Of a stretch of DNA of 41,196 nucleotides, positions 9,779 through 18,443 are shown one piece after another. The notes under the pieces are model-generated. The model did no database searches. It saw nothing but the letters and a program-made list of their open reading frames with translations, and was not told where the DNA came from. Each line of letters opens with the position of its first letter. Position 1 is the stretch's first letter. A program made the position numbers and the translations under genes. The stretch covers positions 1-41,196 of the forward strand of contig JABAQU010000010.1 of the NCBI GenBank assembly GCA_019187185.1, written 5' to 3'. The DNA comes from Steroidobacteraceae bacterium (lineage in GTDB: Bacteria; Pseudomonadota; Gammaproteobacteria; Steroidobacterales; Steroidobacteraceae).

Positions 9779-10821
9779 AATCCCTCGCCACGTTGCGCTT
9801 CGGGCGCGAGCCGGAGAAGGAGGCGGAAGAGCAGCGCGTCGTGCAGCTCTTTCGCAATCGCGCGGAACTGAAGAAGGCGTACGCATCGCTGCAGGACGAG
9901 GTCCATCGGCTCAAGGACCGGCTGAAGCAGCAGGAAGGGGCGACCGCACGCGTCCAGGAGATGCTCGAGACGCTCGAAGGGCGACTCGCGACGCCGGAAA
10001 CCGCCTGGCCGGCGCTGGTGTTCTACCAGCTGCGGGGCCTGTGGGCGCTCGGCCGCGACCTGATCGGGCAGCTCGTCGCCGACCTCGCGCGCCAGCAGGA
10101 AGAGAAGGAGCGCCGCCAGCACCTGACCGAATCGAACCGCCGGCAGTTCGCGCGTCGCCAGGCGCTCGAAGCGCAGCTGCGCGAAGCGGAGACGGCCGCG
10201 GCCGAGGCGGCGACGCGCGTCGCGGAGACGCGACGCAAGCTCGCGACGCTGACGCGCTTCTGGCATTACTTCGCTCGTCGTGACCTCGCGCACCGCCTGC
10301 AGGCGCTCGACGCGAGTTCGACGGCGGCCGCGCTGGCTCTCGGCGAGGCGCGCGCCGCTGGCGACGCGCTCGAGTCCGAGCAGGTCGCAGAGTTTCCGGG
10401 CCTCTCGACCGAGGCGCGTCGCGCGATCAACCTTGCGGCGATCGGCTACGCGGAACTCCTGTGCCTGCGGCTCGCGCGCACGCCGCTGGTCGCGCACGCG
10501 AAGGATGCCGCCGCCCGCCGCGAGGTGATCGACGATTACGGCACGCGCGCCGAATGCGAGCGGCTGATGGGGGATATCGCGCGTGCGAAGGCAGTGCTGC
10601 AGCATCGGACGCAGCTCTCCCAGGAATTGCGCGCGCGCACCGATCGGCTGCGGCAAATCGCCCGCTATCGCAACGGCGACGATACCGTCCCGACGCCGGA
10701 GTCGATCGGCATGGCGGAAGGCGACGTGCTCGAGCGGGGCGGGCAGGGCGCCAACGCCGCGCGCCTGCCGAACGTACTCGCCGAAGACACCTGGGACCTG
10801 TTCAGGATCGTGCTGCGCTGA
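9775..10821 (+). CDS. Unrecognised coiled-coil protein
   Basis: A predicted soluble protein of 348 residues that I do not recognise. Residues about 20-75 and 105-200 are rich in Glu, Arg, Gln, Lys, Ala and Leu with heptad-like spacing, so two long coiled coils are likely. They are separated by a segment with Trp and Leu (AWPALVFYQLRGLWALGRDL, about 77-96) that could be amphipathic or membrane-apposed. A less charged C-terminal region ends in NVLAEDTWDLFRIVLR. There is no signal peptide. The ATG overlaps the DUF1249 stop (ATGA), so the two are coupled, and the 3' end overlaps the convergent RND permease gene by 20 bases. Structural or scaffolding roles are possible but unsupported. Confidence 0.75.
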   Translation: MKSLATLRFGREPEKEAEEQRVVQLFRNRAELKKAYASLQDEVHRLKDRLKQQEGATARVQEMLETLEGRLATPETAWPALVFYQLRGLWALGRDLIGQLVADLARQQEEKERRQHLTESNRRQFARRQALEAQLREAETAAAEAATRVAETRRKLATLTRFWHYFARRDLAHRLQALDASSTAAALALGEARAAGDALESEQVAEFPGLSTEARRAINLAAIGYAELLCLRLARTPLVAHAKDAAARREVIDDYGTRAECERLMGDIARAKAVLQHRTQLSQELRARTDRLRQIARYRNGDDTVPTPESIGMAEGDVLERGGQGANAARLPNVLAEDTWDLFRIVLR

Positions 10822-13800
10822 TCCGCGTACGCGCGCCGAAGCGCCGCATCGCCCCGATGCCGTCGTCGAGCCACTGGTAGAAGACGGGAACGGCGAGCAG
10901 CGACGTGGCGGCGCCGAACATGAGCCCGCCCATGATGGCGCGCGCCATCGGTGCGTAGGAGGGGCCCGCGAGCCCCACCGCGAGCTGGGCGTCCCCGAAC
11001 GCGAGCGGCGCGAGCGCGAGCGACGCCGTCAGCGTGGTCATCAGGATCGGGCGCAGACGGTCGCGGCTCGCCTGCAGTATCGCCTCGAGACGTGGTACGC
11101 CGGCCGAGCGCAGGTCGTTGATGTGCGCGACCAGCACGATGCCGATGTTGACCACGACCCCCATCAGGATCTGGATCCCGATCGTCGCCATGAACGTGAA
11201 TGTGGTGCGCGTGAGGAAGAGCGTCCACACGACACCGATCACCGCCATCAGGATCGAGCTGACGATCGAGACGGGCAGCACGGTCGATTCGAACACGGCG
11301 GCCATCACGAGATAGATCATCGCAATCGCGAACAAGAGGTTGAAGAACATTGTCTGCGCGCCGTCGTCGTTTTCCTGCACGCCACGGCCGAACGCCCACG
11401 CATAGCCTGGGGGCAGCTGCCAGGCGGCCATCAGGCGCTCGACGCGATCCTTGACCGCCGTGAGCGTCGCACCGTCCGCGATCACGCCGCCGAGCGTCAC
11501 CGAGGTCAGTCGGTTCACCCGCCGGATCACACGCGGACCCTGCTCGACCGAGAAGGTCGCGATGCTGCCGAGCTCGATGCGTTCACCATCCGGGAGATAG
11601 AGCGGCAGACGGACGAGGTCCGCGACGTTCTGGCGGTCCGAGGCGCGAAACGCGAGGCGCAGGGTCAGCTCGCGGTCGGCCGTGCGAAAGTCCCGCAGGC
11701 GGTCGCCGCGCAGCGCCGCCGCGACGGTCATCGCGGCGGCCTGCGGCGTCAGCCCGAGCGCGGCGGCGCGATCGCGATCCACGCGAATGCGCACCTCTTC
11801 GTCGCCGTCGCGCGCCTCGGAACGGATCGAGCCGAGTCCCTCGATGCCGCGCAGCGCGTGGGCGAGGTCGTTCGCGATCCCCGCGAGGCGCTCGGTCGAC
11901 TCGCCGGTGAGGCGCAACGAGAACCCGGACGACTGGCCCTGCCCGTCGAGGCTGAAGGTGGGTTTGCCGATCAGGATTTCCGGCATCTGCGCCGTGGCGC
12001 GACGGATCACTTCGGACGCCGGTATCCGCATCGACTGCTTCGGCGTCAGGATCAGTATGCTGTTCGCCGACGTCGTGTCGTAGCGCGAGTAGACGCTCGC
12101 GATGTCGAATTCCTCGCGGTGCGCCGCGAGCCAGGACTCCACCGTGTTGACGGCGGCCTCCACCCGGTCGATCGGATGGTTGCCCTCGATCCGGTAGTCG
12201 ATCAGCAGCTCGCGGCCGGCGTCCTGCGAAAACATGTCGAAGCGCAGCAGCCTGTCGGGCATCGCGGCCGACGCGGCGATCAGGCCGATGGTTGCGGCGA
12301 GCAGCAGCCCGAGCGCGAGTGCCGTGCGGCCCGAGCGGGTGAGCGCCGCGCGCAGCAGCGACGTGTAGCGGTCCTGCAGGCGGGCGAAGCGGCTGTTCCG
12401 CACGATCGGCGGCGGCGCCGGGAAGCGTGCGGTCAGCATCGGCACGATCGTCTGGGCGATCACGAGCGAGGCGCACATCGCGACGATGATCGGCACCGCG
12501 ACGTGCACGAGGAAGATCGACAGCTGGTTGCGTTCGCCAAACACGATCGGCAGGAACACGACGACGCAGGTCGCGGTGCCGGCGAGCGTCGCGATGCCGA
12601 CCTCGCGCACGCCCGCGAGCGTGGCGCGCTGCGGGTTCTGCGGGTCGAGCTGGCGATGGCGGAACACGCTCTCTGTCACGACCACCGCGTTGTCGACCAG
12701 CATGCCGATCGCGAGCATCATGCCCATCATCGACATCACGTTCAGCGTCAGGCCGAGGAAGTACATCGCCGCGAGCGTGACGAGCAGCGACAGCGGCACC
12801 GCGAGGCTCACGATCAGCGTCGTCGGCCAGTGCCGCAGGAAAAGATACAGCACGATCAGCGCGAGCACCGCCCCGATCAGGCCGGCCTCGCCCACATCGG
12901 CGAGCGAGCTGCGGATCGAGGTGGCCTGGTTGTCGATCACGTAGATCGTGACGCCCTGCATCTGCGGCAGCTCGCGCGCCCGCTCGACGACCTTCAGCAC
13001 CGCGTCGGCGACCGCGATCACGTTGGCCTGCGTCGACTTGAACACGTCGAGGCCGACCGCCGGACGGCCGTTCAGGTGCCGGCGGGTCGTCAGCTCCGGG
13101 CTGACGAGGGCCACCTCCGCGATGTCGCCGAGGCGCAGGTCGGGGCCGATGACGAGCTTCCTCACTTCCTCGAGCGAGCGCAGCTCGCCGATCGGCCGTA
13201 CCGTGAAGCGCTGCGCGCCGTCGGTCAGCTGCCCGGCGCTCACCGAGAAATTGGCGCGCTGGAGTTTGCCGACGAGCTCGCGCACGTCGATGCGATGCGC
13301 CGCGATGCGCCCGGCGTCGACCAGCACGCGCACTTCGCGCGGTTCCACGCCCGCGAGGTCGACACGCGCGACGCCGTCGACGCGCTCGATCGGCTTCTTG
13401 AGCGTGCGCTCGAGCAGTTCGTACTGCGACGAGAGGTCCGCGTCGGCGGACAGGCGGATCGTCAGGATCGACTGGTCGGCGCTCGACGCCGTGAACATCA
13501 GGATGCGGTTGGCCGCGGCGGGCAGGTCGTGGCGGATTGCATCGAGCCGCGTGCGCACCTCGAAGCCCGCCGCGTCGATGTCGGTGCCCCAGTCGAATTC
13601 GATCTCGAACTGCGCCTGGTCGCCCTCGGAGCGCGAGCGGATCTCGCGGATACCGGGCAGCGTCGCGAGCGCATCCTCGACCGGGCGCGTGATTTCCTCC
13701 TCGATTTCCTCGGGCGTCGAGCCGGGGTAGGGGATCGTCACGCCCATGAACGGGAACGTGATGTCCGGAAACTGCTCGAGCGGCAGCAGCCTTGCCGCCA

Positions 13801-13879
13801 TCAGGCCGATCGTCGCGACCGCGGCAAAGACCATCACCGTCGTGACCGGCCGGCGCAGCGCGAAGTTCGTGTGGATCAC
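10802..13879 (-). CDS. RND efflux transporter permease (second of two)
   Basis: An inner-membrane drug/proton antiporter-type permease of 1025 residues, the usual length for the hydrophobe/amphiphile efflux class. It starts VIHTNFALRRPVTTVMVF, has twelve predicted membrane helices in two halves, and carries large periplasmic loops beginning with the FPMGVTIPYPGSTPEEIE-type pore region. Helix 4 contains GMLVDNAVVV, so the first of the two AcrB-type aspartates is kept and the second is Asn, as seen in many RND proteins. The GTG start at 13879 overlaps the upstream permease stop (GTGA). The protein should assemble with the adaptor encoded at 17246-18349; the substrate is unknown. Confidence 0.93.
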   Translation of the reverse strand: MIHTNFALRRPVTTVMVFAAVATIGLMAARLLPLEQFPDITFPFMGVTIPYPGSTPEEIEEEITRPVEDALATLPGIREIRSRSEGDQAQFEIEFDWGTDIDAAGFEVRTRLDAIRHDLPAAANRILMFTASSADQSILTIRLSADADLSSQYELLERTLKKPIERVDGVARVDLAGVEPREVRVLVDAGRIAAHRIDVRELVGKLQRANFSVSAGQLTDGAQRFTVRPIGELRSLEEVRKLVIGPDLRLGDIAEVALVSPELTTRRHLNGRPAVGLDVFKSTQANVIAVADAVLKVVERARELPQMQGVTIYVIDNQATSIRSSLADVGEAGLIGAVLALIVLYLFLRHWPTTLIVSLAVPLSLLVTLAAMYFLGLTLNVMSMMGMMLAIGMLVDNAVVVTESVFRHRQLDPQNPQRATLAGVREVGIATLAGTATCVVVFLPIVFGERNQLSIFLVHVAVPIIVAMCASLVIAQTIVPMLTARFPAPPPIVRNSRFARLQDRYTSLLRAALTRSGRTALALGLLLAATIGLIAASAAMPDRLLRFDMFSQDAGRELLIDYRIEGNHPIDRVEAAVNTVESWLAAHREEFDIASVYSRYDTTSANSILILTPKQSMRIPASEVIRRATAQMPEILIGKPTFSLDGQGQSSGFSLRLTGESTERLAGIANDLAHALRGIEGLGSIRSEARDGDEEVRIRVDRDRAAALGLTPQAAAMTVAAALRGDRLRDFRTADRELTLRLAFRASDRQNVADLVRLPLYLPDGERIELGSIATFSVEQGPRVIRRVNRLTSVTLGGVIADGATLTAVKDRVERLMAAWQLPPGYAWAFGRGVQENDDGAQTMFFNLLFAIAMIYLVMAAVFESTVLPVSIVSSILMAVIGVVWTLFLTRTTFTFMATIGIQILMGVVVNIGIVLVAHINDLRSAGVPRLEAILQASRDRLRPILMTTLTASLALAPLAFGDAQLAVGLAGPSYAPMARAIMGGLMFGAATSLLAVPVFYQWLDDGIGAMRRFGARTRISAARS

Positions 13880-16800
13880 GGCCGGGGCACCAGCGGCAGG
13901 AGCCCGGCCGGATCCGCGGCGGGCACGGGCCGTGCGTCGCGACGCCGGTCGAGCAGGGTATAGAGCACCGGAATGACGATCAGCGTCAGCACGGTCGCGA
14001 CCAGCATGCCGCCGATCACGGTGATCGCCATCGGGCGGCGGACCTCCGCACCCTCGCCGAGGCCGATCGCCATCGGCACGAGACCGAGGATCGTGCTCCA
14101 GCTCGTGATGAGGATCGGGCGCAGCCGCGTGCGCCCGGCGAGCAGCAGCGCCTCGTGGCGCAGCAGGCCCCGGTCGCGCGCCTGGTTCACGGCGTCGAGC
14201 AGCACGATCGCGTTGTTGACGACGATGCCCGCGAGCAGGATGAGGCCGATGAAAGCGACCGCATTCACCGTCGTGCCGGTCAGTGCGAGTCCCCACACCG
14301 CACCGATCAGCCCCATCGGGATCGTGAAGAGGATCACGAAGGGGTGGATCAGCGACTCGAACTGAGAGGCCATCACGAGATAGACGAGGAACACGGCGAG
14401 TCCGAAGGCCATCAGCAGCGAACTGAAACTCTGCTGCATCTCCTCGCTCTGGCCGGTCACCGAGCTCGTGATGCCGACCGGCAGCGCCGTCGTCGCGAGG
14501 ATGTCGCGGGCAACCGCCGTCGCGGCGCCGAGGTTGTCGCCCGCGGGCGAGGCCGACAGCACCGCGACGCGCTCCTGCGATGCGCGCCGGATCTCGGCCG
14601 GTCCCACCGCGAGATGCACGTCGGCGACCGCGGCGAGCGGCACCGGGTGCTCGCCGCCCGGGTTCACGATGAGGTTCCGCACCTCCTCGATCGATGCACT
14701 GCGTGTGTCGACGCTGCGCACCAGCACGTCGATCTTGCGGTCGCGCAGCTGGTAGCGCGTCGCGACATCGCCGCGCAGGCTCGCGACCACGCGGTCCGCA
14801 ATGTCGCGCACTTCGAGTCCGAGCCGCGACGCGCGGTCCTGGTCGAAGAGGATGCGAATCTCCGGATGCCCGCCCTCGATCGAGGAGCGCAGGTCGGTGA
14901 AGGCGCCGCTCGATTCCATCCGGGCGCGCACGGCGGCAGTGGCCGCCTGCAGGCGATCGAGTTCGTATCCGGACAGGACGACCTCGAGCGGCGTCGACAG
15001 CGTGAACAGGGCGGGGCGCGAGAATTCGTACTGCACGCCGGGCAGGGCATCGAGCGCCGTGCGCAGTCGTGCCATGGCCGCGGCTTCCTCGCGCGGGCCG
15101 GCCGGCTGCTTCAGGCGCACGGCCATCTCGCCGACGTTCTCGCCGGCATCGACCGGGTTCGCGTCGAGGCGGTTGCCGGTACCGGAGACGGCATAGGCCT
15201 GGTCGAGCCCCGGCAACTCGAGCGCGGCGGCCTGGGCCGTCCGCAGCACGCGATCGGTCGCGTCGAGCGGCGATCCCGCGGGCAGCCGCAGCTTGACGTT
15301 GAACTCGCCCTGCGCGAGCTGCGGAATCAATTCCGTCGGCAGGCGTGTCAGCACGGCGCCCGTGACGGCGAGCAGCGCGAACGCGACGCCGAGCGTGAGC
15401 GCGCGGCGGCGCAGCGCCCACTCGAGCGCGGTGGGGTAGAGCCGGTCGAGCTGCGCAAACGCGCGCTGGGTCACGTGCACGGCGGGCGCGAGGAGGAGGC
15501 CGCACAGTGCGCCGATCACGCCCGCGAGCGAGCGCACGAGCCGGATCAGCGTGACGAGCGCGAGCCGCAGCGGCCAGGCGGCCCAGCCGATGATGCGGCG
15601 CACGCCGCGCGCGGCGGGCGGGGCCGCAAATTCGCCCGGACGCAGCGCGCGACCCACCGTGCGCAACCGCTCTGCGAGCCGCGCACCACGCAGGCGCAGC
15701 TCGGTGCCGAGGGCGCCCTGCGGCTCGTGCCGCTCGCCGTCGTCGGCGCGCCACGCAGCCATCATCGGCACGAGGGTCAGGCTCACGAGCAGCGAGAGGA
15801 TCTGCGCGAAAGTGACCGTCAGTGCCTGGTCGCGGAACAGCTGGCCGGCGATGCCGCTGACGAACACCATCGGGAAGAACACGGCGACGGTCGTCATCGT
15901 GGAGGCGGTGACCGCCATCGCGACTTCCGCCGTGCCTTCGCGCGCGGCCTGCACGGCCGGCAGCCCCGCTTCGCGCTTGCGGGAGATCGCCTCGAGGATG
16001 ACGACCGAGTTGTCGATCAGCATGCCGACCGAGAGCGCGATGCCCCCGAGCGACATGATGTTGAGCGTGAGGTCGAAGCCGTACATCAGCACGAAAATGC
16101 CGATCACGGTGACCGGGATCACGATGCCCGCGACCAGCGTCGCGCGCGCATCGCGCAGGAACAGGTACAGCACGATCACCGACAGCAGGCCGCCCCAGAT
16201 CGCCGCATCGCTCACCTCGCCCACCGAGTTCGCGATGAACGTCGACTGGTCGTAGACCGTCTGCAGCTTCGTGTCGGGCGGCAGGCTCTTGCCGAGATCG
16301 GCGAGCCGCGCGCGCACGGCCTCGGCGAGCTGCACCGTATTGGCATCGCCTTCCTTGTAGACCGCGAGCTCGACGCACTCGCGTCCGTCGAGGCGGGTGA
16401 TCGCCGTGCGGTCCTTGTAGCCGTGTTCGACTCGCGCGATGTCGCGCAGATAGACGGGCCGGCCGTCGACGGTCGCGATGACCGCGTTCGCCATTTCCTC
16501 GAGCGAACCGAACTCGTTCAGCGTGCGCACGAGGAAGCGCTGCGTGCCCTGCTCGAGCCGCCCGCCGGAGAGGTTGACGTTCTCGGCACCGATGCGCGCG
16601 GCCACCTGGCCGACGTCGAGCTTCAGTTGCGCGAGGCGCTGCTGGTCGACGTAGACGTGGACCTCGTCCTCGAATCCGCCGCTCACCTTGACCGCCGCGG
16701 AGCCTTCGGTCGCCTCGAGCGCGGGCTTCAGGCGGTCGTCCGCGAAGCGCCGCAGCGTCTTCAGCCGTTCGTCGCGCGTGGCACCGCTCGCGGCGAGGTC

Positions 16801-17226
16801 GACGAACGCCAGGCGCAGCACGGGCTCGGTCGAGGGGTCGAAGCGCAGCAGTAGCGGGCGCCGCGCATCGACGGGCAGTTGCAGCAGGTCGAGGCGCTCG
16901 CGCACCTCGATGCCGGCGAAATCCATGTCGGTACCCCACGCGAACTCGAGCACCACATCCGACTGCCCGGAGCGGGACACCGAGCGCACGCTGCGCACGT
17001 TCCTGATCGTGCCGGCCGCTTCCTCGACCGGCCGCGTCACCAGGTTCTCGACCTCGAGCGGCGCGGCGCCCGGCAACTCGGTGCGGATGGTCAGCGTGGG
17101 ATAGGACAGGTCCGGCAGCAGGTTGACCTTGAGGCGGGAGAGCGAGACGACGCCGAACAGCGTCACCGCGATGGTCGCCATCGCGATCGTGACGCGACGG
17201 CGCAGAGCCAGATCGACGAGACGCAT
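13876..17226 (-). CDS. RND efflux transporter permease (first of two, enlarged central loop)
   Basis: An RND permease of 1116 residues, starting MRLVDLALRRRVTIAMA after an AAGGGGG ribosome-binding site. Its periplasmic pore domain follows helix 1, and helix 4 has GMLIDNSVVILEAI (Asp then Asn). Compared with its partner it has about 90 extra residues: the cytoplasmic loop between the two halves, roughly residues 490-595, is Arg/Ala-rich and includes an added hydrophobic stretch (LVRSLAGVIGALCGLLLAP). The two permeases differ enough not to be a recent duplication. Adjacent paired permeases behind one adaptor recall the MdtBC heteromer. The gene follows the adaptor by 19 bases on the minus strand. 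Confidence 0.93.
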   Translation of the reverse strand: MRLVDLALRRRVTIAMATIAVTLFGVVSLSRLKVNLLPDLSYPTLTIRTELPGAAPLEVENLVTRPVEEAAGTIRNVRSVRSVSRSGQSDVVLEFAWGTDMDFAGIEVRERLDLLQLPVDARRPLLLRFDPSTEPVLRLAFVDLAASGATRDERLKTLRRFADDRLKPALEATEGSAAVKVSGGFEDEVHVYVDQQRLAQLKLDVGQVAARIGAENVNLSGGRLEQGTQRFLVRTLNEFGSLEEMANAVIATVDGRPVYLRDIARVEHGYKDRTAITRLDGRECVELAVYKEGDANTVQLAEAVRARLADLGKSLPPDTKLQTVYDQSTFIANSVGEVSDAAIWGGLLSVIVLYLFLRDARATLVAGIVIPVTVIGIFVLMYGFDLTLNIMSLGGIALSVGMLIDNSVVILEAISRKREAGLPAVQAAREGTAEVAMAVTASTMTTVAVFFPMVFVSGIAGQLFRDQALTVTFAQILSLLVSLTLVPMMAAWRADDGERHEPQGALGTELRLRGARLAERLRTVGRALRPGEFAAPPAARGVRRIIGWAAWPLRLALVTLIRLVRSLAGVIGALCGLLLAPAVHVTQRAFAQLDRLYPTALEWALRRRALTLGVAFALLAVTGAVLTRLPTELIPQLAQGEFNVKLRLPAGSPLDATDRVLRTAQAAALELPGLDQAYAVSGTGNRLDANPVDAGENVGEMAVRLKQPAGPREEAAAMARLRTALDALPGVQYEFSRPALFTLSTPLEVVLSGYELDRLQAATAAVRARMESSGAFTDLRSSIEGGHPEIRILFDQDRASRLGLEVRDIADRVVASLRGDVATRYQLRDRKIDVLVRSVDTRSASIEEVRNLIVNPGGEHPVPLAAVADVHLAVGPAEIRRASQERVAVLSASPAGDNLGAATAVARDILATTALPVGITSSVTGQSEEMQQSFSSLLMAFGLAVFLVYLVMASQFESLIHPFVILFTIPMGLIGAVWGLALTGTTVNAVAFIGLILLAGIVVNNAIVLLDAVNQARDRGLLRHEALLLAGRTRLRPILITSWSTILGLVPMAIGLGEGAEVRRPMAITVIGGMLVATVLTLIVIPVLYTLLDRRRDARPVPAADPAGLLPLVPRP

Positions 17227-17245
17227 GGCGACCCCCTTGCCCGGT

Positions 17246-18349
17246 TCAGCGCTGGGCGGCGCGCGCGTCGGCGGCGGCTTCGCGCAGCGCCGCGGCCGGC
17301 TTCGCATCGAGCGACACGACACGCACGGCATTGCCGCTCTTCAGGCCGTTCTGGCCGACGACCACAACGGTCTCGCCGTCGGCGACGCCCTTCGTGACCT
17401 CGATGTTGCCGCCGTCCGCGAGGCCGGTCGTGACCGCGCGCTGCACCGCCTTGCCGTCCTCGACGACGAACACGCTCGCCGCGCCGTCCGCCTCGATCAG
17501 CGCCACGCGCGGCACCTGGAGCGCTGCGGGCTTGCGTTCGAACACGATGCCGACCCGGGCGAACATGCCGGGCTTCAGTGCGCCCTGTGCATCTTCGAGC
17601 TCGAGCGTGACCTTGAAGGTCGCCGTGGCGGGATCGATGGCGGGGGATACGAGCGTCACACGGGCGGGAAACGTGCGACCGCCCAGGGCATCGATCTGCG
17701 CCACGGCATTCTGGCCCGGTGCCAGGCGAGCGAGTTCGCGCTCGGGCACGTAGACGCTCGCCTTGAGCGGCGTCGGATCGGTGATGCGGAAAGTCTTCGC
17801 GCCCACGGGCACGTTCTGCCCGACGCGCACGTAGCGCCCGGCGACCGTGCCGGCGAACGGCGCACGAAGTTCGGTGTACGACAGCTGCAGCTCGGCGAGC
17901 TGGTAGGTCGCACGCAGGTTGTCGAGATCGAACTTGAGGTTCTCGAAGGCGCCGGCCGAGACGAGTCCCTTCTCGTGCAGTTCGAGCTGGCGGCGATAGT
18001 CGCGCTCGGTCTTGGCGTACTGGGCGCGCGCCTGCGCGGCTTCGAGCTGCAACTGCCGGCCGTCGAGGACCGCGAGCACTTCACCCGCGCGCACCGTATC
18101 GCCTTCCTCGACCAGCACGCGCTCGATCTCGCCACCGACACGCGCGGTCACGTCCGCGTCGGCTTCGGCCTCGAGCGTCGCAGTACCCGTATAGCGCGCG
18201 AGCATCTCGCCGCGGTGCGCATTCGCGACTTCGACCGGGATGGCGGCGGCGCTGTCCTTGCCCGTCGCGTCGGCCGCGGAACCTCCGCTGCAGGCGCCGA
18301 GCACGGCACCGAGCGCGGAGACGGTGAAGAAAACTGCAGTGGTGCGCAT
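17246..18349 (-). CDS. RND efflux periplasmic adaptor (membrane fusion) lipoprotein
   Basis: A 367-residue membrane-fusion protein of the AcrA/HlyD type, which links an RND permease to an outer-membrane channel. The N-terminus has a hydrophobic stretch and lipobox with Cys20 (AVLGAC), so it is probably a lipoprotein. A lipoyl-like half (VTARVGGEIERVLVEEGD) is followed by an alpha hairpin (about 105-165), the second lipoyl half (LRAPFAGTVAGRYVRVGQ), a beta-barrel and a membrane-proximal domain. AGGGAGG lies 9 bases before the ATG. It is the first gene of the operon, with the promoter and inverted repeat just upstream. No outer-membrane factor gene is in the window. Confidence 0.93.
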   Translation of the reverse strand: MRTTAVFFTVSALGAVLGACSGGSAADATGKDSAAAIPVEVANAHRGEMLARYTGTATLEAEADADVTARVGGEIERVLVEEGDTVRAGEVLAVLDGRQLQLEAAQARAQYAKTERDYRRQLELHEKGLVSAGAFENLKFDLDNLRATYQLAELQLSYTELRAPFAGTVAGRYVRVGQNVPVGAKTFRITDPTPLKASVYVPERELARLAPGQNAVAQIDALGGRTFPARVTLVSPAIDPATATFKVTLELEDAQGALKPGMFARVGIVFERKPAALQVPRVALIEADGAASVFVVEDGKAVQRAVTTGLADGGNIEVTKGVADGETVVVVGQNGLKSGNAVRVVSLDAKPAAALREAAADARAAQR

Positions 18350-18382
18350 GGCGGATCGACCTCCCTGACTTCAGGCGAGGCG

Positions 18383-18411
18383 ATCCTACTGCCGTATGGT
18401 GTTGTAGTCAA
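18383..18411 (-). promoter_or_regulatory. Promoter of the RND efflux operon
   Basis: On the minus strand TTGACT (18411-18406) lies 17 bases before TAGGAT (18388-18383), a good sigma-70 arrangement (5 of 6 and 4 of 6). The start point would be near 18376, giving a leader of about 27 bases that contains the AGGGAGG ribosome-binding site of the adaptor gene. The -35 and part of the spacer lie inside the perfect inverted repeat. Confidence 0.7.
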
Positions 18412-18425
18412 CTACAACACCATAC
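18394..18425. promoter_or_regulatory. Perfect 15-bp inverted repeat, probable repressor operator
   Basis: The arms GTATGGTGTTGTAGT (18394-18408) and ACTACAACACCATAC (18411-18425) are exact inverse copies separated by CA. The site overlaps the -35 and spacer of the RND promoter and is much more AT-rich than the surrounding DNA, as expected for a dimeric repressor site of the TetR or MarR kind. It is not followed by a run of T on either strand, so it is unlikely to be an intrinsic terminator for prc. The regulator is not encoded in the window, and its family is inference. Confidence 0.7.
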
Positions 18426-18443
18426 GCATTAGGAAACAACAAC

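Noticed and set aside
10583-16854. Very long open frames on the plus strand opposite the two RND permease genes (up to about 1100 codons)
   Set aside because: They are antisense shadows of high-GC coding DNA: rich in Arg, His, Asp and Gln, with no domain, while the minus-strand frames encode complete RND proteins.
18394-18425. The inverted repeat as an intrinsic terminator of prc
   Set aside because: No T-run follows on the minus strand, the arms are AT-rich, and the repeat overlaps a good promoter for the next operon.
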